This document shows positions 6,466 through 13,345 of a stretch of DNA of 15,015 nucleotides, one piece after another. Position 1 is the stretch's first letter; each line of letters begins with the position of its first letter. The stretch lies in NCBI GenBank assembly GCA_964620535.1, contig CAZUHN010000183.1:1-15015 (forward strand), in the 5' to 3' direction. Under the pieces are notes generated by a model, which ran no database searches, was not told the origin of the DNA, and saw only the letters and a program-made list of their open reading frames with translations. Made by a program: the position numbers and the translations under genes. The stretch comes from CAZUHN01 sp964620535 (GTDB lineage: Bacteria; UBA8248).

Positions 6466-6984
6466 CTACAAATTCCCCCCGCTGGTGGGAAGGGCGCTGC
6501 CCGTGCGGGGGCCTCGCCGGGGCAGCGGAATTTTTAGAAAGATATTCCCGGCGGTCCTCCTGGCGCTTCCTGTGGCGCGGGCCGCGCCATGAAAGGCCTC
6601 CCGGGCCAGCTGCCCCGCCGCCCGGAAGGGGAATCTCAGCGCACCCTTAGCGAGGAAGCCGGCGGCGCCCGCCCCTTTCCGGAGCCGCCGGACCGCACTC
6701 TGGCCCCCTTCGCCGCCCAAGGTGACGATGCGGGAGGAAGCTGCCTTGGCCGACTCGAAGGGCCGGAGGGCCCGGGCGATCGCCTGGCGGAGCGCCCAGC
6801 GCAGGGCAACCCCGAAAACCGCCGAAAGCAAGAGGAAAACCACCAAAATCTGTAGGGCGCGCCCCGGATCGTCCACCAGGGCAACGCTCAAGAGAGCAAT
6901 TCCGTAGAAGGCGAATCCGACCAAGGCGAGCGAGACAGAGAGAAGCCCGCCCGAGCGGAGCATTGTCCGGAAAAGTAGCAACAT
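6466..6984 (-). CDS. Small integral membrane protein of unknown function
   Basis: The ATG at 6984 is preceded on the minus strand by AAGGAGGACCGCC, an excellent ribosome binding site, which decides the start. The 172-aa product has two predicted transmembrane helices, around residues 11-36 (GLLSVSLALVGFAFYGIALL) and 42-66 (LQILVVFLLLSAVFGVAL). A long, basic, Ala/Gly/Arg-rich cytoplasmic tail (about 70-172) follows. By the positive-inside rule the short N-terminus and the tail are both cytoplasmic. No family is recognised. The stop at 6466-6468 is in the same frame as the PilZ-like stretch that follows it, so the two may once have been a single protein. It is divergent from serS. Confidence 0.6.
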   Translation of the reverse strand: MLLLFRTMLRSGGLLSVSLALVGFAFYGIALLSVALVDDPGRALQILVVFLLLSAVFGVALRWALRQAIARALRPFESAKAASSRIVTLGGEGGQSAVRRLRKGAGAAGFLAKGALRFPFRAAGQLAREAFHGAARATGSARRTAGNIFLKIPLPRRGPRTGSALPTSGGNL

Positions 6985-7068
6985 GGCGGTCCTCCTTTCG
7001 GAACGCATGCTTTCGGAATGCATGGTGGCGAAGGGCGCTTGGCGGCGGCCATCCGGGGCGGCGCGCGC

Positions 7069-7097
7069 AGGATAACCCGGTTCCGCCCCCGCTCCAA
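7069..7097 (-). promoter_or_regulatory. Candidate promoter for the membrane protein gene
   Basis: On the minus strand, TTGGAG (7097-7092) and TATCCT (7074-7069) are separated by exactly 17 bases. The match to consensus is 3/6 and 4/6. A transcript start near 7062 would give a leader of about 78 nt before the ATG at 6984. Confidence 0.35.
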
Positions 7098-7125
7098 CAG
7101 ATCGAAAGAGAATTTTCCCGACTTG

Positions 7126-7152
7126 TTGACGGCTCATTCTGGCCGTTTTATG
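7126..7152 (+). promoter_or_regulatory. Weak candidate promoter for serS
   Basis: TTGACG at 7126-7131 is a good -35. The best -10 is only TTTATG at 7147-7152 with a 15-base spacer, which is poor. It sits 65 to 90 bases before the GTG start, in the expected place. No T-box or other leader structure is seen. Confidence 0.25.
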
Positions 7153-7216
7153 GTCCTCACGTTTCCACTCCCGGAAGCCCCCCGCCCCATCGCCCCGCAA
7201 GAGGAGATCACCGGCA

Positions 7217-8503
7217 GTGCTCGATATCCGGTTGATTCGAAGCGACGCCGAATCGGTGGGCCGGTCGCTGGCCCGGCGGGGGGAGCGCTTCGATCTCGCC
7301 GCCATCCTCGAGCTGGACAGCCGGCGCCGCAGGCTCACCGGCGAGGTCGAGGACCGCGCCGCGGCCGCCCGCAAGCAGGGCAAGCGGATCGGAGAGCTCA
7401 AGCGGAAGGGGGACCCCGGTGGGGAGGCCGGGGCCCTCCTCGCCGAGAACCAGCGGCTGGCGGGCGAGGCCAAAACCTTCGAGGTCGAGCTCGCCGCGCT
7501 GGAGCAGCAGCAGCGCGATGCCCTCCTCCTCCTACCGAACCTTCCCCACGAAACCACCCCGGACGGCGCTTCCCCGGCGGAGAACTCCCTCATCCGAACG
7601 TGGGGGGAAAAGCCCGCCTTCGGCTTCGAGGCGAAGGCGCACGACGCGCTCGGCGCGGCGCTGGGAATCATCGACACGAAGCGGGCAGTCAAGATCGCAG
7701 GGGCGCGCTTCTCCCTCCTCCGCGGTGCAGGGGCCCGGCTCGAGCGCGCCCTCATCAACTTCATGCTTGATCTTCACACGCGGGAGCACGGCTACACCGA
7801 ATGGTTCCCCCCCTTCATGGTGAACCGCGAGGCCATGACGGGGACGGGCCAGCTCCCTAAGTTCGAAGAGGACCTCTTCCGGGTGGACGGAGGCGCGTAC
7901 TATCTCATTCCCACCGGCGAGGTCCCCATCACGAACATCCACGCGGGAGAGATCCTCGAGGCGGCGGACCTTCCCCTGAAGTACACTGCTTACACCCCCT
8001 GCTTCCGGAGCGAGGCTGGCTCCTACGGACAGGACACGCGCGGACTCATCCGCCAGCACCAGTTCAACAAGGTGGAGCTGGTGAAGTTCTCCCGGCCCGA
8101 TTCGAGCTACGAGGAGCTCGAATCGCTCACCGCCGACGCCGAGAGGGTGCTCAGGCTCCTCGGGCTCCACTACCGGGCGGTATCGCTCTGCACCGGGGAC
8201 CTCGGCTTCGCCGCCGCCAAGACCTACGACCTGGAGGTCTGGCTCCCCTCTCAGAACGCCTACCGGGAGATCTCCTCGTGCAGCAATTTCGGGGACTTCC
8301 AGGCCCGGCGGGCGGGAATCCGCTACCGCCCGGCGGGCGGAGCCAAGCCCGAGTTCGTCCACACCCTGAACGGCTCGGGCCTCGCGGCGGGCCGAACCCT
8401 GGTGGCCATCCTCGAGCAGTGCCAGCGGGCGGACGGGAGCGTCGCCCTCCCTGGGGCCCTCAAGGAGCACATGGAGGGGATGGAGGTCATCGGGCCGGAG
8501 TAA
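7217..8503 (+). CDS. serS: Seryl-tRNA synthetase
   Basis: The 428-residue class II aminoacyl-tRNA synthetase charges tRNA-Ser in the cytoplasm. The N-terminal long helical arm (about 28-105, with the Lys/Glu/Arg pattern of an antiparallel coiled coil) recognises the extra arm of tRNA-Ser. The catalytic domain shows the serine-binding loop PTGEVPITN, motif 2 as CFRSEAGSYGQDTRGLIRQH (the Arg near 263) and motif 3 as GSGLAAGRTLVAILEQ near the C-terminus. Most SerRS read GLAVGR in motif 3; GLAAGR here is conservative. The start is GTG at 7217 (MLDIRLIRSD is the normal family N-terminus), with GAGGAGA about ten bases upstream. Both tRNA substrates visible in the window, UGA and GCU, lie downstream, but the gene is not co-transcribed with them in any obvious way. 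Confidence 0.95.
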   Translation: MLDIRLIRSDAESVGRSLARRGERFDLAAILELDSRRRRLTGEVEDRAAAARKQGKRIGELKRKGDPGGEAGALLAENQRLAGEAKTFEVELAALEQQQRDALLLLPNLPHETTPDGASPAENSLIRTWGEKPAFGFEAKAHDALGAALGIIDTKRAVKIAGARFSLLRGAGARLERALINFMLDLHTREHGYTEWFPPFMVNREAMTGTGQLPKFEEDLFRVDGGAYYLIPTGEVPITNIHAGEILEAADLPLKYTAYTPCFRSEAGSYGQDTRGLIRQHQFNKVELVKFSRPDSSYEELESLTADAERVLRLLGLHYRAVSLCTGDLGFAAAKTYDLEVWLPSQNAYREISSCSNFGDFQARRAGIRYRPAGGAKPEFVHTLNGSGLAAGRTLVAILEQCQRADGSVALPGALKEHMEGMEVIGPE

Positions 8504-8571
8504 TAACTGCTTCACCGCCCCCGCGCTTTCTCTCCTCCCCCCGCGCCCGATCGTTTGGAGGGAAACGGCAG

Positions 8572-8890
8572 ATGGCCTGGCTGATACTCATCGCCGCCGG
8601 GGCCTTCGAGGCGGGCTGGACGGTGGGGATCAAGAAAACCGGGGATTGACCCTCCTCTGGCCTTCCCTCGGGTCGGGGGCGGCGATGATCGTGGGTTTCC
8701 TCCTGCTCGCCCAGGCGGTGAAGACCCTCCCGGTCGGGACGGCCTACGCGGTGTGGACCGAGATCGGGGTGGCCGGGAACCGCCCTGCTCGGAGTGATCT
8801 TCTTCGGCGAGTCCCGCGACCCTTGGCGGGTGCTCAGCATCCTGTTCATCTTGGCCGGGATGGGGGCTGATGCTCCTGCGAAATGGCTGA
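8572..8890 (+). pseudogene. Broken SMR-family transporter (SugE/Gdx type)
   Basis: Family sequence can be followed through three frames. ATG 8572 has GGAGGG upstream and opens with MAWLILIAAGAFEAGWTVGI, including the essential Glu13 of small multidrug resistance proteins. A frameshift near 8645 creates a TGA at 8647-8649; the next frame continues LLWPSLGSGAAMIVGFLLLA and LPVGTAYAVWTEIG, a SugE/Gdx signature. An extra base near 8775-8778 leads to ALLGVIFFGESRDPWRVLSI, and another extra G near 8863-8867 leads to a short tail ending at TGA 8888-8890. The intact protein would have had four membrane helices and about 105 residues, exporting guanidinium or quaternary ammonium compounds. Three indels in about 320 bases, beside intact genes, indicate decay, although clustered sequencing errors at G runs are an alternative. 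Confidence 0.8.
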
Positions 8891-8944
8891 AAACAGATGT
8901 GGTAGACTGCCACTCCGGCGGACGCGGATCGATCTTCCCCCGTC

Positions 8945-9030
8945 GGAGGGATGGCCGAGCGGCCGAAGGCGGCGGTCTTGAAAACCGCTGAGCGAAAGCT
9001 CCGGGGGTTCGAATCCCTCTCCCTCCGCCA
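8945..9030 (+). tRNA. tRNA-Ser(UGA)
   Basis: The acceptor stem GGAGGGA (8945-8951) pairs with TCCCTCC before discriminator G and an encoded CCA. The anticodon stem GCGGT/ACCGC encloses the loop CTTGAAA with anticodon TGA. A long variable arm (GAGCGAAAGCTC) marks class II tRNA-Ser, and the T-loop is GTTCGAATC. A possible -10, TAGACT, lies at 8903-8908. The AT-rich island begins 3' of this gene, a common integration position. Confidence 0.96.
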
Positions 9031-9209
9031 AACAGTCATCACGAGCCTTCTCTGTGCATTGCGCTGTGCCGATTTCTCCCGACTTGGTGGGTCTTTCGCT
9101 AACTGAATCCGACAATTCCTGATTCTCTGGGACCATGGATTTGGCTTGATTCGGCCCCGACATCCTCATTTTCTCTGGGGGAAAAAATACGGTCCGGATT
9201 AGCGAGGAG

Positions 9210-9545
9210 TCATTCGGATTGTTTTTCGTATACGCCTAGTTTTTGGCGCTGATCGGTCCAGGCGAGAGGTAGATCCAGTCCGATAATATACTCCAACGTG
9301 AGGTGAGGAGGCAGGGTTCCCCGGAGAATGTTCTCGGTGATATCCGGGTCGAGAAAAGCCAAGCCGAACAGCTTGCGAATGTAGTGCTCCGTGCGACCTT
9401 CCTTTTCAGCGAGGTCGGCGACAGAGGTCGCCTCGCCCTGTTCGAGTTCCTCTCGCCGGGAGTGGGCCCTGGCCACGGCCTTGATGAGCGCCCTGTCGAG
9501 GCGGGGTTTGTGATAATGATCATATCCATCGGGTAGCGAGACAAT
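9210..9545 (-). pseudogene. C-terminal remnant of a site-specific recombinase
   Basis: The frame is open from 9545 to the stop at 9210-9212; the first standard start is GTG 9476 (88 aa). The sequence follows the C-terminal tail of bacterial recombinase-family proteins: RPRLDRALIKAVARAH-like N-part, EELEQGEATSVADLAEKEG (a helix-turn-helix-like segment), YIRKLFGLAFLDPDITENIL and LPLAWTDQR. Upstream of the in-frame TAG at 9546-9548 the same frame reads LAKRGGE, the usual basic segment before this tail, so the amber codon interrupts a longer gene whose catalytic part is absent. The upstream sequence is now occupied by the start of the exonuclease gene on the other strand. It is probably the leftover integrase of the island; the family call rests on memory of the pattern. 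Confidence 0.6.
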
Positions 9546-9678
9546 CTATTCACCACCCCGCTTTGCCAGCTGGAGAGAATAAACTGAATCAGGCAGGATG
9601 GTTGCATCAGTATCGAGAGAAGTTTGGAGTCGGTCGTCCGATGAATCCAGAGGTCAATTGATCTGTCAGAGGCTTCAG

Positions 9679-11061
9679 ATGAATTTTGTTTTCTATGATC
9701 TTGAGACCACGGGTATCGATCCTGCTTTTGATCAATTTTTACAGTTGGGTGCGATTCTGACAGATGAGAATGTAATCGAACTAGATCGATTTGAAATTCG
9801 ATGCCGCCTGATGCCTCATATTGTTCCCTCTCCTAAGGCGTTGCTGGTCAATCATACTACCCCGGCGATGCTCACCGATCCGAGTCTGCCGACATACTAT
9901 GAAGCTGTAATGCAGATTCGAGCCAAATTCATGGAATGGTCTCCGGCCGTTTTCTTGGGGTACAACAGCATCCATTTTGATGAGCACTTCCTGCGGCAGG
10001 CCTTCTATCAGACTCTGCATCCTTTCTACATTACAAATACAAACGGAAATTTCCGTTCAGATGTCATGAAAATAGCTGTAGCTGCGAGTTTCTTTGAGCC
10101 AAGGAGTCTAATCATTCTCCGCAATGAAAAAGGAAACCAAAGCTTCAGTTTAGAGGATGTGACAGTTTCAAACGGCTTGCCTCATCCTGATGCGCACGAC
10201 GCAATGGGTGACGTTCAGGCCACTCTCTTATTAGCGAAGCACATAAAAGGAGTGGCACCCAATATTTGGGAAAGAATGCTAATCCTTTCTCAAAAAAAGA
10301 TGGCCATTGAAATGATCATGAAAAACAAGATGGTGGGTTTGCTTGAGCGATATTATGGAAAATCAACATTCCGAGTCGTTACATTCTGTGGGTCTAATCC
10401 GAAGTACGACACTGAGAACGCAGTGTTCGACTTAAGTCAGAACCCCGATGAATTCTTGGCACTTGATTTCGAAGAATTAGTCGAACTGCAAAAGTCGAAA
10501 ACTGCCAAGGTCATTCGAACAGTTAAGGCGAATTCGCTTCCAAGCATGATGAAAATGGATGAGATTTCTAAGGATATCTTGGATGAAATTCCAAGCCTGT
10601 CTGTTCTTGAAGAAAGAGCGGTACAAGTACGGTCTGACGCAGCATTCCACGGTAGAGTTGCCCAAAGTCTGAGCCAGAAATTGGAAGACAAAGCTCCTTC
10701 ACTCTATGTGGAAGAGAAAATTTATAGTGATTTTATTAAGTGGCCTGATCAAGAGTTGATGAAGGAATTCCATGATGCTGACTGGGGAGATCGGTTAGGG
10801 ATCGGGCAGAGGTTATCCGATCCGAGACTACGAGAGTTGGCCAAAAGGCTTATTTTTACCGAATACCCGGAGGTTTTTCCCCGCGGGGAGAGGCATAGCC
10901 TGAACGAATGGAGAAAGGACAGACTACTCAGAAAAGAGGCTCCCTGGATGACAATTCCAACTGCGATCGAAAATATTGATGATTTGGCGGAAGAGGCAAG
11001 TGCAGATGAAAAAGCGTTTCTTCAAGATGCAAAAGAATATATTCAAGGCATGTCTCTATAA
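9679..11061 (+). CDS. sbcB: Exonuclease I-like DEDDh 3'-5' exonuclease
   Basis: The 460-aa protein resembles E. coli exonuclease I (SbcB), which degrades single-stranded DNA from the 3' end. The DEDDh residues are in place: D7 and E9 (FYDLETTG), D101 (GYNSIHFDEHFLRQAFY) and the pair H173/D178 in HPDAHDAMGDVQAT. The ExoI-specific second half is also recognisable, with IYSDFIKWPDQELM and LAKRLIFTEYPEVFP corresponding to the C-terminal lobe that clamps DNA. The ATG at 9679 is chosen because MNFVFYDLET is the family start and AGAGG lies at 9668-9672; the frame extends upstream to a start at 9598 but without family sequence. The AT-rich codon use contrasts with serS and bioB, suggesting transfer. 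It could serve in recombination or mismatch repair, or belong to an island function. The symbol reflects similarity, not proven orthology. Confidence 0.85.
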   Translation: MNFVFYDLETTGIDPAFDQFLQLGAILTDENVIELDRFEIRCRLMPHIVPSPKALLVNHTTPAMLTDPSLPTYYEAVMQIRAKFMEWSPAVFLGYNSIHFDEHFLRQAFYQTLHPFYITNTNGNFRSDVMKIAVAASFFEPRSLIILRNEKGNQSFSLEDVTVSNGLPHPDAHDAMGDVQATLLLAKHIKGVAPNIWERMLILSQKKMAIEMIMKNKMVGLLERYYGKSTFRVVTFCGSNPKYDTENAVFDLSQNPDEFLALDFEELVELQKSKTAKVIRTVKANSLPSMMKMDEISKDILDEIPSLSVLEERAVQVRSDAAFHGRVAQSLSQKLEDKAPSLYVEEKIYSDFIKWPDQELMKEFHDADWGDRLGIGQRLSDPRLRELAKRLIFTEYPEVFPRGERHSLNEWRKDRLLRKEAPWMTIPTAIENIDDLAEEASADEKAFLQDAKEYIQGMSL

Positions 11062-11135
11062 GAAGTCAATCGCAAGGAATATTCATATTGTAGTTAGTTT
11101 TTCCTCGTGATTTGCAAGTAATGAGGTTATATCAA

Positions 11136-11318
11136 ATGAAGACCCCAGTATACGAGGAATGGCAATCAGGCGATGAAGAAAAGAGATCTTATTTGAGGGA
11201 GAAAGGGTTAGACTTTGATAGACCTTATAGGCAATACCCTGAAAAAGAAAAAGACTTTAATAGAGCATTAACCAAAATTTCAGCTCATGCAGACGATGCC
11301 TCTCGTGAGGACAGGTAA
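11136..11318 (+). CDS. Small charged protein of unknown function
   Basis: The ATG at 11136 has TGAGG about ten bases upstream, giving 60 residues; in-frame alternatives are ATG 11121 and TTG 11112. The protein is very hydrophilic, rich in Glu, Lys, Asp and Arg (EEKRSYLREKGLDFDRPYR and PEKEKDFNRALTK), without membrane segment or Cys. No family is recognised. It lies 74 bases after the exonuclease stop and 7 bases before the DUF6717-like start, so the three are probably co-transcribed. AT-rich codons match its neighbours. Confidence 0.5.
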   Translation: MKTPVYEEWQSGDEEKRSYLREKGLDFDRPYRQYPEKEKDFNRALTKISAHADDASREDR

Positions 11319-11325
11319 AGGAAAG

Positions 11326-11667
11326 ATGTCGAACCAGATCATAGTTATCGCCCCTTGCCAGGCACATGGAACCTGGGTGTTTGATGATGAGGCCGTGGGA
11401 CTGATGCAGGAGTCTTTCGTCTCGGGGGTTCCCGGTATGATTGACACACTCGTTCAGGAGATTCCAAACGCCAGGGAGAGTTTCAGATTGCTGTTCTCGA
11501 CGGGACCCTTTCCAGGTTACCAGAAAAGGATCAACTGGATTCGTGAAGAGACAGGCGGAAACTGGTATCGTTCTGAAGAAGACGATTTGAGGGATGGTTG
11601 TGCCCCGCTTTGTTTAGATATTTTGATGTTGCGCCGAGGTTTCTCTATGTTAAAGCAGAACCATTAA
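11326..11667 (+). CDS. DUF6717-like protein with frameshifted C-terminus
   Basis: The ATG at 11326 (AAAGGAAAG just before it) opens a 113-aa frame reading IIVIAPCQAHGTWVFDDEAV, GMIDTLVQEIPNARESFRLL and a PFPGYQKRINWIREETGGNW segment. I recognise this pattern as the small soluble family DUF6717, function unknown. The last 22 residues in this frame are unlike the family. Shifting frame after GATGGTTG (11593-11600) gives CPALFRYFDVAPRFLYVKAEP and a stop at 11673-11675, the expected ending. Loss of a 4-base GGTT repeat unit would explain the change, so the gene is probably a recent pseudogene or carries a sequencing error. It is the last gene of the AT-rich segment. Confidence 0.65.
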   Translation: MSNQIIVIAPCQAHGTWVFDDEAVGLMQESFVSGVPGMIDTLVQEIPNARESFRLLFSTGPFPGYQKRINWIREETGGNWYRSEEDDLRDGCAPLCLDILMLRRGFSMLKQNH

Positions 11668-11957
11668 GCGATTAATTTTTCACATTATATCGTCCCAACT
11701 AAATTGCAGCCTGATTGCATAAGAGAAAGTGGTGGCCTGCCCGTATTCGGGCCGTTCGGATTGCGTTCCGGCCCGGCCGCTTAATAAAACGGAAAATGAT
11801 TCATTGCGGCGAAGAAAACGAGTCGATCAATAATGAAATCAAGGGAAATCCCTGGTTCAAGGGGCGGGCGAAATTCCTGGGATTCGGGCGGAATGTTTTC
11901 CCTTTTTGGGCGTTCTCCAGGATACGATCACCCCAACACGCAAACGGGAGACCGAAT

Positions 11958-12791
11958 ATGCAGACTCTTTTCGCGCTTCTTTTCCTTTTCCTCTCGGCCC
12001 TGCCGGCGGCCGCGCAGGAAAACCCCGCCAACCCCGTCGCGATCGTCAAGACGAACAACGGCGACATCCATCTCAAGCTCTTCCCGAAGGAGGCGCCCAA
12101 AACGGTGGCGAACTTCATCGGGCTCGCCGAGGGGACGAAGGAGTTCACCGACTCCAAGACCGGCCGAAAGGTGAAGCGGCCCTACTACGACGGACTGATT
12201 TTCCATCGGATCCTCAAGGGCTTCATGATCCAGGGGGGCGACCCCGAAGGAAGCGGCAGGGGCGGGCCGGGCTACGCATTCGAGGACGAGATCAACGCCA
12301 CCCGCCTCGGGCTGGACAAGCTCATGGCCTTCGAGGCCGGCGGCCAGCTTCACCTCTACCTGCAGATGGTCGTGCGCTCCCAAGATGACTTATATCGACT
12401 CATCATATCCCCCCTCTTTAGCCGCATGGGCATCCGATCGCAGGAAGATCTCGACAAAAGAAGGGACGAGGTCCAGAAGAACATGAAGGCGCTCACCCTC
12501 AAAAAGGCGTACGAGAACATGGGCTATCGATACAGCGAGTCCCTTCCCTCCCGCCCCCCCACGAAGAGCGTCATCGCCATGGCGAACGCCGGGCCCAACA
12601 CCAATGGCTCCCAGTTCTTCATCAACCTCGGGGACACCCCCCACCTCGCGGGCAAGCACACCGTCTTCGGAAAAGTGGTGAAGGGAGTGGAGGTGGTGGA
12701 AAAGATCGGGGAGGCGGAAACCGACGCTAGCGAAAAACCGCTTCAGGAGGTGAGGATCATCTCCATCCGCCTCCAGGGGAAGGGGCGCTGA
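11958..12791 (+). CDS. Secreted cyclophilin-type peptidyl-prolyl isomerase with long insertion
   Basis: The 277-aa precursor has a signal peptide (1-20, MQTLFALLFLFLSALPAAAQ, Ala-x-Ala site) and should act in the periplasm on folding proteins. Cyclophilin landmarks are FHRILKGFMIQGGDP (81-95, with catalytic Arg84, Phe89 and Gln92), MANAGPNTNGSQFFI (208-222) and LAGKHTVFGKV (230-240). The Trp that binds cyclosporin in human CypA is His229 here (TPHLAGKH), as in drug-insensitive bacterial forms. About 85 extra residues (roughly 113-200), helical and charged with MGIRSQEDLDKRRDEVQK, are inserted where ordinary cyclophilins have a short loop after FEDE. The ATG at 11958 is chosen for the signal peptide and CGGGAG at 11945-11950; the frame is open further upstream but reads as non-family sequence. 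GC-rich codons mark a return to host sequence after the island. Confidence 0.9.
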   Translation: MQTLFALLFLFLSALPAAAQENPANPVAIVKTNNGDIHLKLFPKEAPKTVANFIGLAEGTKEFTDSKTGRKVKRPYYDGLIFHRILKGFMIQGGDPEGSGRGGPGYAFEDEINATRLGLDKLMAFEAGGQLHLYLQMVVRSQDDLYRLIISPLFSRMGIRSQEDLDKRRDEVQKNMKALTLKKAYENMGYRYSESLPSRPPTKSVIAMANAGPNTNGSQFFINLGDTPHLAGKHTVFGKVVKGVEVVEKIGEAETDASEKPLQEVRIISIRLQGKGR

Positions 12792-12883
12792 AAGAAAAGG
12801 GGCGGGCCGCCTCCGGCTTCCTCCCTCCGGCGAACCACGTCCCGGGCGTTTGCGCCGCCTCTCCCCGCGCGGCCGGAGGCGGG

Positions 12884-12912
12884 TTGACACACCCGGCCGC
12901 GCGGTCCACTTT
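12884..12912 (+). promoter_or_regulatory. Candidate promoter for tRNA-Ser(GCU)
   Basis: TTGACA at 12884-12889 is a perfect -35. A weak -10, CACTTT (12907-12912), follows at 17 bases. Transcription would begin about 45 bases before the mature tRNA. Confidence 0.45.
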
Positions 12913-12963
12913 TGGACGATCCACCAGCGGGCGCACGGTCGAAAAAGTAGAAAAATTCCTCGC

Positions 12964-13055
12964 GGAGAGATGGCCGAGTGGCTGAAGGCGCTCGCCTGCT
13001 AAGCGAGTAGGCTGGGAAACCGGCCTCGAGGGTTCGAATCCCTCTCTCTCCGCCA
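12964..13055 (+). tRNA. tRNA-Ser(GCU)
   Basis: The acceptor stem GGAGAGA (12964-12970) pairs with TCTCTCC, followed by discriminator G and encoded CCA. The anticodon arm is CTCGC-CTGCTAA-GCGAG with anticodon GCT. A long variable arm (TAGGCTGGGAAACCGGCCT) confirms class II tRNA-Ser. Its last 26 bases differ from those of the UGA isoacceptor at 8945-9030 at a single position. Confidence 0.97.
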
Positions 13056-13232
13056 CGTTTATCACTCGGTAACCTTCTTCGCTGTCCTCCGATTCGGCCT
13101 GCCGGAAAGCGCCAGGATTCCCGGACCTGCGCCACCCGCTGCGGTTACGGTATAGACGCCGCCTTCGAGGCGGCCGCGCGCTTCAGCGGGTTCGGGCCGC
13201 GGCCGGCTGGCCCAACCGGGACCGGCAGGAGT

Positions 13233-13238
13233 TATACT
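13233..13238 (+). promoter_or_regulatory. Candidate -10 element upstream of the M20 dipeptidase
   Basis: TATACT matches the -10 consensus at five of six positions in otherwise GC-rich sequence. No -35 of quality is seen at the right distance. The leader to the ATG at 13346 would be about 100 nt. Confidence 0.35.
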
Positions 13239-13345
13239 TGATTGCCGGCCGGGTTACTGGACGGCAACGGGGGACCTCCCGGAATTTCCCGTCCCCTCAT
13301 GCGGTGAAATCGGGAATCTCCGACATCCTCCGAAAGGTGCTTCGC

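Noticed and set aside
6985..7764. N-terminal extension of the membrane protein frame antisense to serS
   Set aside because: The frame is open further upstream, but the excellent ribosome binding site and first membrane helix place the start at 6984; the extension only mirrors serS.
11739..11752. GCCCG/CGGGC short hairpin after the island as a terminator
   Set aside because: Only five base pairs and no T run follow; it is likely by chance.
9210..11762. Nine-base repeat TTCGGATTG near both ends of the island as attachment sites
   Set aside because: The match (about 9213 and 11754) is too short, is not linked to the tRNA 3' end, and the flanks do not match.
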